A stretch of 64,000 nucleotides of DNA from Hydractinia symbiolongicarpus (Eukaryota; Cnidaria; Hydrozoa; Anthoathecata; Hydractiniidae). The notes under the pieces were generated by a model, which saw only the letters and a list, made by a program, of their open reading frames with translations, was not told where the DNA came from and did not search any database. Location: positions 10,850,001 through 10,914,000 of the forward strand of contig NC_079878.1 in the NCBI RefSeq assembly GCF_029227915.1, read 5' to 3'. A program made the translations under genes and the position numbers. This document shows, one piece after another, positions 34,319-46,600 of this stretch; position 1 is the first letter of the stretch, and every line of letters starts with the position of its first letter.

Positions 34319-37300
34319 TTAACATAGATCACAATATTTTTTACATTTCTTCATTAACCACGTGTTCTTTCTACATGAAGCTTTATTATAGTGCGAGCAA
34401 GATGCGGACGCGTTTGTACAATCTCCACCATCACCTATAAAAAGTTTAAAAAATAGATGACATCGGTGCGGAGCAAGCAACTTCCGAGCGCGTTTGTGCC
34501 TGAGATAATGCAGTCGGAACCCTAAGCGGAAAAACAATTTCGCGTTTTGCATCAAAAAAATTTGACATGTGCGCAAAACCCATATGTGCAAAAATCAAAT
34601 GTGCGAACAAAAGATGCGCGAATTTAAATACACGTATTTTTTTTAAAAAAGAAATCAGTAATAGTCTCTAGTACAGTTTCTTATTATTTATTTTTTGGCA
34701 ATTTTAGTACTGAAAATTTCCTATTTTTTTTCTTAAACTTATATCTATATGTCGATTGAATTCGACATTGGCCTATTCTCTCTATGTTATAATTACACAA
34801 GCGTATATACAAATAGTTTACGAAAAAATATTTCATGGAGTTTTATTTTTATTTGTTTCTAAATTTTTGAAGCATAAAATTTCCAGTACTGAAAGTTTCT
34901 TATTTTTTAGAAGCTTCAGCCTCTTGTTTCTTATAAACGGTTTACTTTTTTTAAAAAGACACGTATTTTATGACATAAGGTATCATATTTTCCAAGGACT
35001 ACCTTACGCTTATCAAACAAAATATCAAAATTAGATTCTGATAAAATATTTGTTTTCATTTTTTCACATATTTTTCTCTTTTAATTAAAATTTGTTGCAA
35101 TATGGTGCATTTTTTATACATGTTACGTTCTGGAACAATATACGTTAAACTTCTAAGCATAATCCTACTGGGCACCCTCCACCCCAGTGTCAATATTTTC
35201 GTCTTGCCGATCGACCGTACGATACGATGCAATATTGAATAGTGGGAAGTGATATAGTGTGATATGTGAAAAGTCTCAACGTATTTTGCCCGAATTGTGA
35301 TAGAGCAATTTTGAATCAGAGCGTGCATATTTAAGAGGGCAGAAAAATTTGCAGGCAAAAATTTTCGCGAACTCTGACTCTTGTGTTTATGTTTTGGAAC
35401 ATCTTTTTCTAGTAAAAGTAGAGATTATTTTCCACTCACAAATTTCAGATTATTTTAGACACGCGAAAAACTAAACTTTTTTTGTGTCTAAAAAAATGCG
35501 CTCTCTTCTCTGACCCGAATATTCGAATCACGATAAAAGTGGAGAGCGGAAAGACGTTACTTAAAGTCACGATTGACATGTTAAAGGGACTACAAAACGA
35601 TTCAACAAGCTCGATATCCGCAATTTCCGAAGAATGGCGTGTTTACAACCACATAGACGTCTAGACAACGAATAATTAATGTTTTATGATGAATTTTCCT
35701 TCAGTATTCTTTTTGGCGGGAAAATAAGCTATGGTCTGTAAAATATTAGTAAATCCAAAGTTTGTTTTGACGAGGGGACAGAGACAACACGAAAAAAAAA
35801 AAAACGGAAATTTTTTGTCAATTAATTTCAAAAATCAATTCGCTTAAGGCAGAAAAAGGAAAAAAGGTTGTATTTTGTTGAACTGAAAAATGTAAATTGG
35901 TTTTTCTTGAATATTTAGCAGAAAACCAAACTTTCGCGGATGAAATTTACAAAGACATCGCCAGACGAGACAAACTCTCGAAACTATCCTTATCTTAAAT
36001 AAGTCATTTTTTTATAACAAACTAATTTTGTTTTCCTCATTTAGGCACGTACCTTTTAACCCATACAATGATTGGATCCCAGTGATATCATCGATATGCA
36101 ATTGTAAATTCGGTTTGTAGCCAGCGTAGGTTGGCCACATGATACTGCCACGAACTTGCGAATGATGAAGTCCAAGAGCATGACCAATTTCATGTACAGC
36201 TACCATAAGTAAGTCAGCTCCTGTCAAAATTTACGTATTGTGTAAAAAGGTAACTTATTTTTAATGTGAACCTATGGTTTCTTATCTTCTATCTTAAAGC
36301 AATCGAGGATGCTGGGCTACGCCAAGCTATAGAAATCTTAGAGCTAAGAACTATGATTGCTTGGGACTGCTTGATTCGGGACTGCTTGATTTTTGGAAAA
36401 TTTAGCACAACATTACAGAATTTTGACAAGGGACTGCCAATTCGATTTGGCAGCTTCATCTCTATATTAATATTAAGCGTATTCTGTCTGCTGCAAGAAA
36501 AATATCGTGGTACGGACTCACGGAATGTAATATATAAAGAACGGGCGAACCTGTGAATTTATTCACGGCCCACCGACTTTCTCTTTAATAATAGCCGTCG
36601 CCGAAGTGCGATAAAAAAAGGACGGCCACCCCGTGGATTTTTCCACGGGTTGAAGACTAGTCTCTAATAATAGCCGTTGTCTGCCTAAAGCTAAATCCGT
36701 GTGGTACTAAACCACGCACGAAATTTTGAAGCCCTTGCAACGGGAGAATTTCTATGGATTTTGGACAAGCTAAGGACTAGTTTATCTATAAGTCGTTAGC
36801 CCGTGGAAAAATCCACGGGTTCGCCCGTCCTTTTTATACCGCATTGCATGCGTCTCGCTACTTGTGCAGCTAAGCTACCATTTTGCGTGACAGACAGGCG
36901 GACAGACGTATACAGGTGTTATAATATAGACTAGTCGTTAACCCGTAGAAAGATCCACGGGGTCGCTTGTCCTTTTAATATCGCATTTCGTTTTTCCGTA
37001 ACAGGACGCGGTTTTTGCGGACAGACAGACAAAATACGGCTATTGTTAAAGAGAAGTCGTTACCCGTGGAAAAATCCACGGGGTCGCCCGTCCTTTATAT
37101 ATGGCATTTCGTGTTCTCGTAACAGGACGCGGTAACCCTTTTGAACACAGACAAAATACGGCTATTATAATAGAGACTAGTCGTTGCCCGTGGAAAAATC
37201 CACGGAGCCGCCCGTCCTTTAAATATACCCGTCGCAACAAAGTGGATAAAATTATATCGCATTTGATATTCGTGTTTCCGTCATATCATTTTCTAACTCA

Positions 37301-40300
37301 GCGGGAGGTCCGCGCAGAGACAGACAGACGACGGCTATTATTATAGAGATAATCGTTAACCCGTGGAAAAATCCACAGGGTCGCCCGTCCTTTATATATC
37401 ACATTTCGTGTTTCCGCAACAGGACGCGGGTTTTGCGGCACACAAACAGACGACGGTTATTATTAAAGAGATTAAATTAAATATGTTAACAGATTATTGT
37501 AAAGTCCCGTCATATAAAAAGTTTCTATCAACACGGATTTTATAAAACGATGTTAAAATATTTAACCCTATTATACCTGAGCTTTTTGGCCCGTGCAACC
37601 CACTAGGAGCGGGGGGCAAGTGCCCGCAGGTTATAAATCCTGAACCAGTTATGCTTAGGTGGACAAACTTGGCACAGTTGTAGAATGTCTTAATACAAAC
37701 TCATTCCAGGTAAAAATAATTTGATGACGTAATTTTCTGGTTGTGATAAAATAAAATTTCTGGTCTGCATTATATACACCTTGTGGTATGTATCCTTGGT
37801 AACACAAGCTTTTATAAAGCTTTTATAAAATTTATTTAGAAACAAAACAAAACAACAAAAATGGTTTATTTTGACTTGCTGAAGAAAGAACTCTTTGTTC
37901 AAAAATGGCAGGAAATTCATTTTTTTTCACTAAATTTTTTTTTACCTGAATCTGTAATAAAGGTAAGGAAAAGTCACCAAATTTCAAAATTCAGTGTCAT
38001 CCACAAAAAAGGATATGCTCAATTGAAATTGCCGGAGACACTTTGTGCCGTCCCCCTCACCAGGTATAATAGGGTTAAAATTTCCCAAATAAAATTTTTG
38101 TACCTTTTTTGCCATTAATAACCCAAGTTTCGTCTTCGTCAAAATGAACTCTCCCATCTGTGGGAAAGTACGCATGCGCTAACACTCCTTCTGGTCCGTC
38201 AAATGGATTGCTGTCAGAATGACCCCTTGAATAAAACCTAAACGGGATATATATTTGTGTCCGTAAAAATCGAGTAGCAGAACAGTGTTGTGAACAACCT
38301 CGTCCCCAGGGCATCTTGTATCTTTTCTGACCCTGGGACGGCGATACGAGCATGTTTGTATCGCCGTCCCAGGGTTAGAAAAGATACAAGATGCCCTGGG
38401 GACGAGGTTGTGTTGTGATCAAATTGCCGAAACACAGAGATTGTTTAAAAATTTGCGAAATTATATTCCGCGAAATATCAAGTTTTAATATCAGTATCAA
38501 AATTGCAAAAATAAATTGCGCGAAATTTTATTTAGCGCAAATGTAGAAAATCTTAACCGCAAAAATTAATTTCGCTAAAATGCAAAAAAATTTGCGGTTT
38601 TTTTCGAATCTTGAAATTTTATTCTCGCGAAAATTACTTACAATAAAGTACTCTAAAATTCTCAAAATTTGAAGGAACAGTTGCACCATATGTTGTTAAC
38701 CTTGTGTCCTCCGCTGAGGCTTTTAAAAGTACACTTAATATTCTTCTTTTAAGTTTATCCCTAAGAACTCATGTCATGTTTTTGTCAAAAATTCAAAAAA
38801 ATCCAAAAGCACTTCATTTATTTTCATAATCCATTTTCGGAGAAAAATTGCTTGTCATATATAGGCTTTTAATTTTACAAATATGTATACACAAGCATAT
38901 ATTTCAAATATGTACACCCTATGTACTTTGGGAAACTAGATTGTAAAGCAACTTGAAAAAATTACTGCACATTCCTTCATTTCCAAATGTCAGTCAAATA
39001 TTGGAGGAAGAAATATTCCCTTCTCTAAGGTCAAAGTACTTAAGACAAGCTAAAGAAAACTAAAAGAAACTAAGCTTGGTTAAGCTTACTTCTAACAGCA
39101 AACGTCATTTATATTTGCTTCCCGTTGTAAAAATAGTACCGTCAAAATGGCGAATATTACACTCCAAAAAGCAGTTTTCTTACCCGACAGTGAGATGAGA
39201 ATAAACTGATGTTTTTGCGAAACTTAAATTTGTAACATTCGCCCAAACGTCAAACGCCTTTTGAATAGTTTCATCGACATCTTTTGAAGACAAGTCTGGA
39301 GCTAAAATTAATGTTAAAAGGAACTTGGTTTGTGTATAGAAATCTCAAAATTGGCACCTAAGTTGAACTGGGGAACCAAAAAAACATTATAGTCATTATC
39401 TCTTGTTGAAAAAAAAGAAGAAATATCTTGAAGGATTTGTGCGATAAATAATTCTTCTAAGATAGGAGTGCCACACCTTCTCAAAACTTGTCAGTAGTTC
39501 TAAATAGAAAACTCTACCAAAAATCGTATTCAAAATTGGATTCTTTGCCCCTTAAAATCTCCTCAATTTTAATTTTACAATATTTTGAATTCCGTTTAGT
39601 CGAATGTTTTTATTTTCCAAATTGCATAGAAGTTAGTGTAAACAACGAAACCAGAGAATTTAGAGGAATCGGGGAAAATCAAGGATTCCTTTTTCCTGAA
39701 TAACAGTGGTAACCTTGGAAACCTACATTGGTACAGCAATAATACTCAATAATGTTGCTCATAGCATCACCTTAAACATCTCAATTATACCTTCTTGGAT
39801 GTCCTTAAATCAGTTTTTTTGAGAAAATACCGCCATCTTTAAGATTTGTTCACCTTTATCTCCTTAAATTTGACTCTATGAAAACAGTTATAACCCTGAA
39901 GTAATATAAGGAAGTCCTGCAATAATATCCAATCATTCTTCAAGTCACCCTAATGCTGCGATTTTCTAATGTGAACTTTTTTCTTTTTATAGGAATGCTT
40001 TCTTTCCTGAAGAGGCTACGTTTGGTAAAGAGAATAGAGTTACTTTCAAGCCCTAACAATCTTATAATATTAAGTAACAAATTCAGCACTCTGCAGAAGA
40101 GAGCATTTACGTTTTACTATCAGCATTCATGCTTGCTAAATCCACATAAATATTGTTTTATTGATGTATAGTATTGTTGGTTCTAAAAATGTCCATCATT
40201 TTTTGAAAATACCTAGTTATCTCAGTCTTTAAACCATATTCTTCTTAATAACAAACTAAAAAACAAAGTGGATTTACTTCTGTTTATGATTCTATACGTC

Positions 40301-42065
40301 AAGTCAGCCTTGCTCCATTTTCGACCAGTTTTAAAGTACGCGTTCTTGTCGGAGGGTGGGTGATCAGAATTCCCGCATCTAGGTTTTTTCATTTCCGCTT
40401 TTGTTACTGCGTCGACAATGCCAGTTTGAGGTAGGCCAAAAAACCTCTGATATGCTAATAGTGCTTCTGTAAAACCATCCCCTCCATTGAATGATGCAGG
40501 ATTGTAATAGCCAAATGTTGTCAGAAATTTCTAAAGCAGTTGTGTAAAATGGTTTTAAGAGATTTTACATAATAAGATTCAATACCTAAAGGTCAGACGA
40601 ATTTTTCAATCTCTTTACTTACATAAATAAAATAGCTTTACATCAGGAGACAATTGCACTTCGGTGGATAGATTGAATCTAGCTGATATTCTGTTCTAAA
40701 ATTCCCTGATTTCCTAAGTTGCATAACTAAAGTTAATAAAATCACAAAGAATGTTTCGAAATCCGTATTTTTCCGAAATTCCATCTTGTTGCCTTGCCCA
40801 ATTTAACATGGACCCCCTATAGAAACATGCTCAATATTGATCAAGTTTAAATTGTGATTTCCATTTTTTTGAAAACTTTTAGTACGTGTTTTTTTTTGTT
40901 TATCTTTGGGTCTAGCCAGATAAATCGACATAGTCATCCGCATAATCACCGACATCCTCTGATTGCTAATTTTTAATGTTCTACAACCTCCCAGTGCTTT
41001 TCCAAATCGTTGTTTCTTAATTTGCTGAGATGAGAAAAGTATGTAACTCGTACTGATGAATATCTAACTCGTGTGAAACTTTCATCATATCTTAAAGAAA
41101 TACATTTTCGTGAATCGAAATTTTTGTATTTTTTTAGATTTTGCGAGAATTTGATTTTCCTAATGGATAGTTTCAATGAGAATTTATTTTTGCGAATAGC
41201 AAATTTCCATTACGTAATTTTTAAGGTTTTTATTCTACACGCTTTCTTTATAAGAATACTAAATTTCTAAACAGGGTGGTCAGTATTTTCTTTTCTTTAT
41301 TTGTGCATTTGTGTTTTTAACCTGTTCCAGCTTGACATTTTAAAAAAGCATATTTTTATATAGAAAAATCATATGTCGAAGTTGACGACAATTCATTAAA
41401 TAGTTGAAGCCATTTCGCCCTTCACCAACATCAATGTCTATGTGCGAAAAAGATTCATCAGAAAAATCGTCATTCTCAAGACCTGGGTAGGCGTTCAATA
41501 ACTATAAATTTTCACTTATATGAAGCTGTCACAAGCGAAAGAGAAACTGTTTCTGTAATTAAGATATAAAACAAAGTGCGGGTGAGGCAGTAAATTGATA
41601 AATTTAAGCAAACACAAGACTTACTATCTCCAAATTTTGCAAAAAACAAGGTTTCGAAAATTTATGTTTTGCAAGAATTTAGCAGCGAGATTTGTCTTGG
41701 GAATGGTGAGAGTGGAAATTTAAACAATTTCTCAAATAGCACAAAACTTTGCGAAATCGCGAAGTTTAAATCTTACGAAAACTAATTCCGTTAAGGTATT
41801 TACTTTTTCTTGTAATTAACTTGAAAAAGAATGCAAAATGTCTGAAGAAAATATCAAAAAATAATGTTGTATTACAGTGATATGTCATTAACTAAATCAA
41901 TTAACAATAAAGGCTTTTTCTCAAAATATCCATGTTTTCTATTTATCAACCCCTTTATCCTGTTCCATCCCAATTCTTAATTCTGGAAACTGAATCACTA
42001 ACCTTCGCGTCAAAACAAACACTTTGATATGTTAAAGACAATAAAACCAACAGTTGAATCACCAT
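34319..42065 (-). CDS. Secreted matrix metalloproteinase with C-terminal ShKT domain, no hemopexin, ~307 aa
   Basis: Seven exons: 42065-42003, 41501-~41430, 40530-40278, 39301-39184, 38237-38104, 36220-36053 and 34434-34319. All phases agree; only the end of exon 2 (weak GAT|GTTGGT donor) is uncertain. The order is a signal peptide (MVIQLLVLLSLTYQSVCF), a prodomain with cysteine switch KPRCGNSD (Cys about 97), and a catalytic domain starting FKTGRKWSKADLTYRI, with FDGPEGVLAHAYFP, HFDEDETW and the zinc site HEIGHALGLHH (His about 223, 227, 233), then the Met-turn SIMWP. The final exon encodes a six-Cys ShKT module and the stop. It should be a zymogen activated by loss of the prodomain and should cleave matrix or signalling proteins. 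The hemopexin domain of most MMPs is absent, as in matrilysins, and the ShKT tail may supply substrate or membrane binding (inference). Confidence 0.87.
35459..35664 (+). CDS. Possible coding exon nested in MMP intron 6, opposite strand
   Basis: After a good TATTTTAG acceptor, an open frame reads SDPNIRITIKVESGKTLLKV, then a short helical Lys/Leu segment, then ISEEWRVYNHIDV and a TAG. Codon composition is protein-like and distinct from the surrounding intron. No ATG is present, so it would be a 3' exon. No family was recognised and no 5' partner found. Confidence 0.28.
36540..37485. repeat. Cluster of interspersed repeats with CCCGTGG hairpin
   Basis: Six or more partial copies carry the short hairpin CCCGTGGAAAAATCCACGGG followed by GGGTCGCCCGTCCTTTATAT, CGCATTTCGTG, GTAACAGGACGCGG, CAGACAGAC and TATTATTATAGAGA. 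Copies at about 36620, 36800, 36945, 37065, 37190 and 37360 lie head to tail, with further copies at 44330, 51795-51990 and 52340-52530. The unit looks like a short non-autonomous mobile element, perhaps Helitron-like or SINE-like, inserting into itself. It fills the MMP intron between exons 5 and 6. Confidence 0.7.
37566..38074. mobile_element. piggyBac-type MITE 2, in MMP intron
   Basis: It starts CCCTATTATACCTG and ends CAGGTATAATAGGG, flanked by TTAA (37562-37565 and 38075-38078). At 509 bp it shares the CCCTATT terminus with the element at 11752-12205 but little inside. Its right edge sits only 26 bp from the splice donor of MMP exon 5. An open frame across it has no transposase motif. 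Confidence 0.8.
38294..38411. repeat. Long near-perfect foldback element
   Basis: About 55-bp arms, starting ACAACCTCGTCCCCAGGGC, pair with one mismatch and one indel around a short GCATGT-type loop. It lies in the MMP intron 5' of exon 5. It is the longest and best-kept member of the foldback family in this window. Confidence 0.88.
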
Positions 42066-42069
42066 AATG

Positions 42070-43180
42070 GTGAAAGTGTCACGCTGAACCAAGAGTTGTA
42101 AACAAGCTTCAAGCAGAAGAAGTGGTTAAAGTTGATTCGTATAAAACTTGTTCTTTCCTTCTTCATTCTCACACTTGAAGATATTTATTCAGCATGTATC
42201 GTTTCAATTATTATGCCAACACACCTGTGTATTTCATTTACAGTAATTTTCTTGACCTCGCTCCCCAGGCTTGTTAGAATATTTCATTCTTGCATATTAA
42301 ACCTAACAAGCCTTGGCGGCAAGTCAGTAATTCCAATAGATCATCATGGGCTCTTGCTATATAGACCTGGCAAAAATCTAAGGATCATGTAACTGTGAAA
42401 ATACAGAAATTTGTTGAATTTCACTTTTTTTTAATTTGCAATAAATTTTTCCAACGATAGTTGAAACACAATCCCATGCATATTTGGTTCATGTTATCGG
42501 ACATTTATTACAAAAAATATAATATGTATTTGCAAGCACGGGTTCACTTAATTTTTTTACATCCTTTTTTCTTATTAATTTTCGTGCCGAACCGCTTCTC
42601 GGACAATTGGTTGCGAGAAAACTTTTCGCTAAATTTGGCTTTGCGAAAATTTGATGTAACACAATGGTATTTTTAGACGGAAAATGAAAATTAGGTTGCG
42701 CGAAATTGGAAAAATGAATAACGTGATTTGAGGTGTCATAATAACTTTTTTGCCACAAAAAGATATAAGATTTTATAAGCAACAAATTTTTTTTCGCGGC
42801 CCAATGTAACTTATCTGTTGCTTGTTGATTGTCTGCTTGGAAAGACTAAATTTGTGAGCTCACTGCAATTGAAACTTCTGCTTTAATCACGTTTATTGTC
42901 TTACCTCCAAAGTAATAGCCGTATCCTGTCTTTCAGCGGCAACGACTCAATTTAGCACCAGACTAAGTGGACCCAACACACGACGTACAAGATAAAGTAA
43001 TATGATATCTGTACCGACACTCGCCTACTGAATTAGGAAGGCGTATTTTTCCTGTAGATAGACCTTAACCAACATAATGTACCGTAATACTCCTCATAAT
43101 TGTAATAACATTCTTTATTACGCTTATTTTCCCGTAAATATGCTATAACTAACGTAATGTGGCATAATATGTCGCATAAT
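42070..43180. other. Intergenic beyond MMP 5' end
   Basis: The MMP promoter should lie here. A foldback remnant is present (about 42255-42328, ends CTCGCTCCCCAGGCTTGTTAG and its partner CTAACAAGCCTTGG). Blocks with alternating GCGAAA/TTTCGC motifs resemble a dispersed MITE type also seen at about 38450-38640 and 41640-41790. No gene seen. Confidence 0.4.
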
Positions 43181-43188
43181 TGTAATAA

Positions 43189-43612
43189 TTCGCTTTATCG
43201 CTATATAGATGCTTATTTTTTGCGTAATAATTCGCTTTATCGCTATATAGATGCTTATTTTTTTAGTAATAATTCGCTTTATCGCTATATAGATACTTAT
43301 TTTTCCCGTAATAATTCTCTATTTTTGCGTAATAATTCGCTTTATCGCTATATAGATACTTATTTTTTCCCGTAACAATTCGCTTTATCGCTATATAGAT
43401 GCTTATTCTTTACGTAATAATTCGCTTTATCGCTATATAGATACTTATTTTTCCCGTAATAATTCTCTTTATCTCTACACAGATGCTTACTTTTCCCGTA
43501 ATAATGCTCTTTATCGCTATATAGATGCTTATTTTTCCCGTAATAATTCTTTTTATCGCTATATATAAATGCTTATTTTTCCCATAATAATTCTCTTTAT
43601 CGCTGTATAGGC
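43189..43612. repeat. 42-bp minisatellite, about ten copies
   Basis: Unit TTCGCTTTATCGCTATATAG followed by ATGCTTATTTTTYSCGTAATAA. Starts fall at 43189, 43231, 43273, 43315 (truncated), 43336, 43379, 43421, 43463, 43505, 43547 and 43591. Because 42 is a multiple of three, both strands show repetitive open frames, which are not genes. Confidence 0.92.
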
Positions 43613-43619
43613 AATTTTC

Positions 43620-46600
43620 CTGTAAATAGGCCTTAGTCAATATTGTAAATAAATGTAAAATTACTCTTTGCGGCCAGGTGATGCTTAATTTTTTGTGAAT
43701 GTAGTATTATCAACCTCGACCCCATCTTTTTTGACAATAGGACATCAAGAAAAGAGGTTGTACTAATATCACATACTACAGTATTCTCTCCATTTACTGG
43801 GCACTTTAAAAGACGGACACTTCTGATTAGCGCACACCTCTGATTAGCGGACACTTTGTCCATACACCGGCCGTTTTCTAGTCAAAAATCGGACACTTAA
43901 ATCAGCGGGCAAAATATTTTGCACTAAAAAACTCCAATTAGCGGGCAGTCAAAAAAAATCAAAAGCGAGCAAAGAAAAATAGTCAAAAATGAATAGTTTT
44001 TCTAACATTTATTTCAAACATTTTATAATTTTTGTGTCCAACTTCCTTTTAATCTGTCAATTTTCTTTATTAATAGAGAAGAAGACTCTCTCCTCCATTA
44101 AGGAGAGACAAGAGATCGTCAAGATAAATAGTAGAAAACAAAATTAATTAAAGACTGTTATAAAATAAAATCATTAATCTTTTATCCATCATTTGTAAAA
44201 ATTTGTTTGAAAGACTAAAAGTATGGTTCGTCATCATTGTGATAATATTTTATCATCATGTTATTTTTCCTTTGTGATACAAAAATCAGCTTTATTTTCT
44301 AATCTGCGGCTATCTACGATATATAAAGGATCGGGCGACCTACTCGATTTATCTACGGGCTACTGACTGTTCGTACACAATGTACATAAATTTTAGAACA
44401 TTGTCTTTTAAAAATCTAGATTACTTCATCTGGAACCGCAAATACACTAACGATACTGAACGATGTATTGTTGTGTTTGTGTTGTGTTTTTTTGTTTTAT
44501 TTCTCATGGCGGAAGTGATTGTTGTGGAAACTAGCTCGGAGAACTATTATGTCGTGCATACTGCAGCGTTGAATGACAACATCATGGCTACGGGTTCCTC
44601 TAATTCCAGCAATTTGTACGATGTCAGATGGTGACAGTAAAATGAAATTTGACGCAAGAATAGCTATAGTATACTTGTACCTCCTTTAAAGTTGTCGACA
44701 TTCATTTAATTTCTTTAATTAGTTGAAGGAAGTTTTCATTCGTCTGTTTAATACGACTTATGTTTGATCGAAAAAACTGACTGCTAAACGCTCTAATTCA
44801 TGAATTGTAATGTGATGTAATCTGAGTGGAAGACAGTCTCAGTCTCATGACTTTCTGATAAGTGGCTGACAAAGGATCGAGAAATCGCGGTAGAGCGTTC
44901 AGGTCTATTTTGTAATTGTTGTAAACGTTTGAGATTGAACATCGCAGATTCACACAGTTCTATATGTTCGGTTTATTAGGCACAGTTTCGAAAAAGCAAA
45001 TTTCGTGAAACTCACTTTTGCAAATTTAAACAACTTCCTTGACTTTTACAATTATTCGCGAGAATTTGCTCCTCGTGAAAATATTTTCAATATAATTTTT
45101 TTTCTCATAAATTTCTTTTAAGATTTTAAGAGTACGGTAGGCACAACTTTGTAAACATTACTATTTTGAATTCATCACAATTTCTAATATATTTCAATTG
45201 AACTTTTGACCATCTCTAATGTCATGCTCGCTACTTTTTTTATTCGTTGTGCTAATTTTCGTTGTTGTCAGAAATGGAATATTTTATTTCACGTTTGGTT
45301 AAATATGTGCAAAATCAATATGGTGGAGATAACAACATCGACATGATGGAGATAACAACATCGTGATAATTAAACTTGCTTGCATGTTTTTACATGTTGT
45401 GTCTGCAGCGAACTATCGAAGCCAATATTTTGACAAACTTTAACGAAGTGCGTCTATATGTTTACGGTTTACAGTAACAAAAGGAAAATTTGTATAACAA
45501 TTTCACTACGTTTTAGGTCCTGGCTTTTTTTTAGTGCTTGTTTTTGAAGTCCTCAGCCATCCTTCAAATTAACAGTAAGAAAATTTGAAAGTACCTGTAA
45601 GTACCTGTTCATCCAATTCACAACAACCCTGGACATACTATATTGGAAAAAATGGCGGAATCTAAAAATCACAACAACATACAATTAAGATCGCTCTTTC
45701 TACCTAAGTAAAACGCACTCCGAACTTTTCAGTATGTTCGTGGACGTAATTAAGACCTTAGGTTATATGGTCAGATTCAAAATCGTTAATTGTGCTAACG
45801 TCAGCCTGTCCAAGTCCCCCCTCCCTTCCCCTATTTTGAACGTTTTCGGGTCGTAAAGCGGACTGCTCCACAATACGGACATTTTGAAAAGTGCAGCTAA
45901 CGCATATTAGACGTTGGTTACTATGCCTACACCACTGGTAAGGTAACTCTTTTGCTAATATCGAGAAAGGATAAAAAGAAACAGACAATTTCTCAACTAT
46001 TTTTTCCATGGTTGTAGTTTTGAGTATTCTGAATTTCTACGGAATTTTCCAAGTCAAAATCGTAAGAAAAACAGCTCCAACAGTTGGACCGTTATAAATC
46101 CTGCAGGGCCGGCAAATCGAAATTGAAAGTGGGGGTGCAAATATATGTAGCTAGTATCTGGGGAGGCCTTACCATGGTTGGGGCCGAGAGACCTTAGAAA
46201 ATTTTTGAATTTAGGCCTCTGAATTAGCCTTAAATGTGCCCCAATTTTTGAAATTTTTTATCGGATACTAATCAAAAAAACACTTAATTCATGCAAAATT
46301 TATACTTAATTTCTTTTCAAGTACCTTGTTTTTTTAAACAAATGCAACCATTTAAAATCATAAAGTACATTTTATGCAGATGAAAAGTGTTAACAGAATC
46401 GTACAAATAAATTTGTAGCAAAGCAATACAATAATTAAAGTAAATTTGGACGTTTGGCATAAACGCGCCCCTGAAAGCTGTGACATATATATCTTTTTTT
46501 ACAAATGCGTTAAAATGAGAGCTCACGACAATAGCATACGCACTCCCAGGCTTCCCGGCCCCCTGGATTCGTCGGCCCTGTCCTGAAGACTAGGTTGTCA

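Noticed and set aside
43157-43640. Repetitive Tyr/Ile-rich frames on both strands
   Set aside because: Produced by the 42-bp minisatellite.
44380-44634. 84-aa frame with a hydrophobic stretch
   Set aside because: Only the last 42 codons look coding-like and no downstream exon was found; kept only as a note in the intergenic entry.
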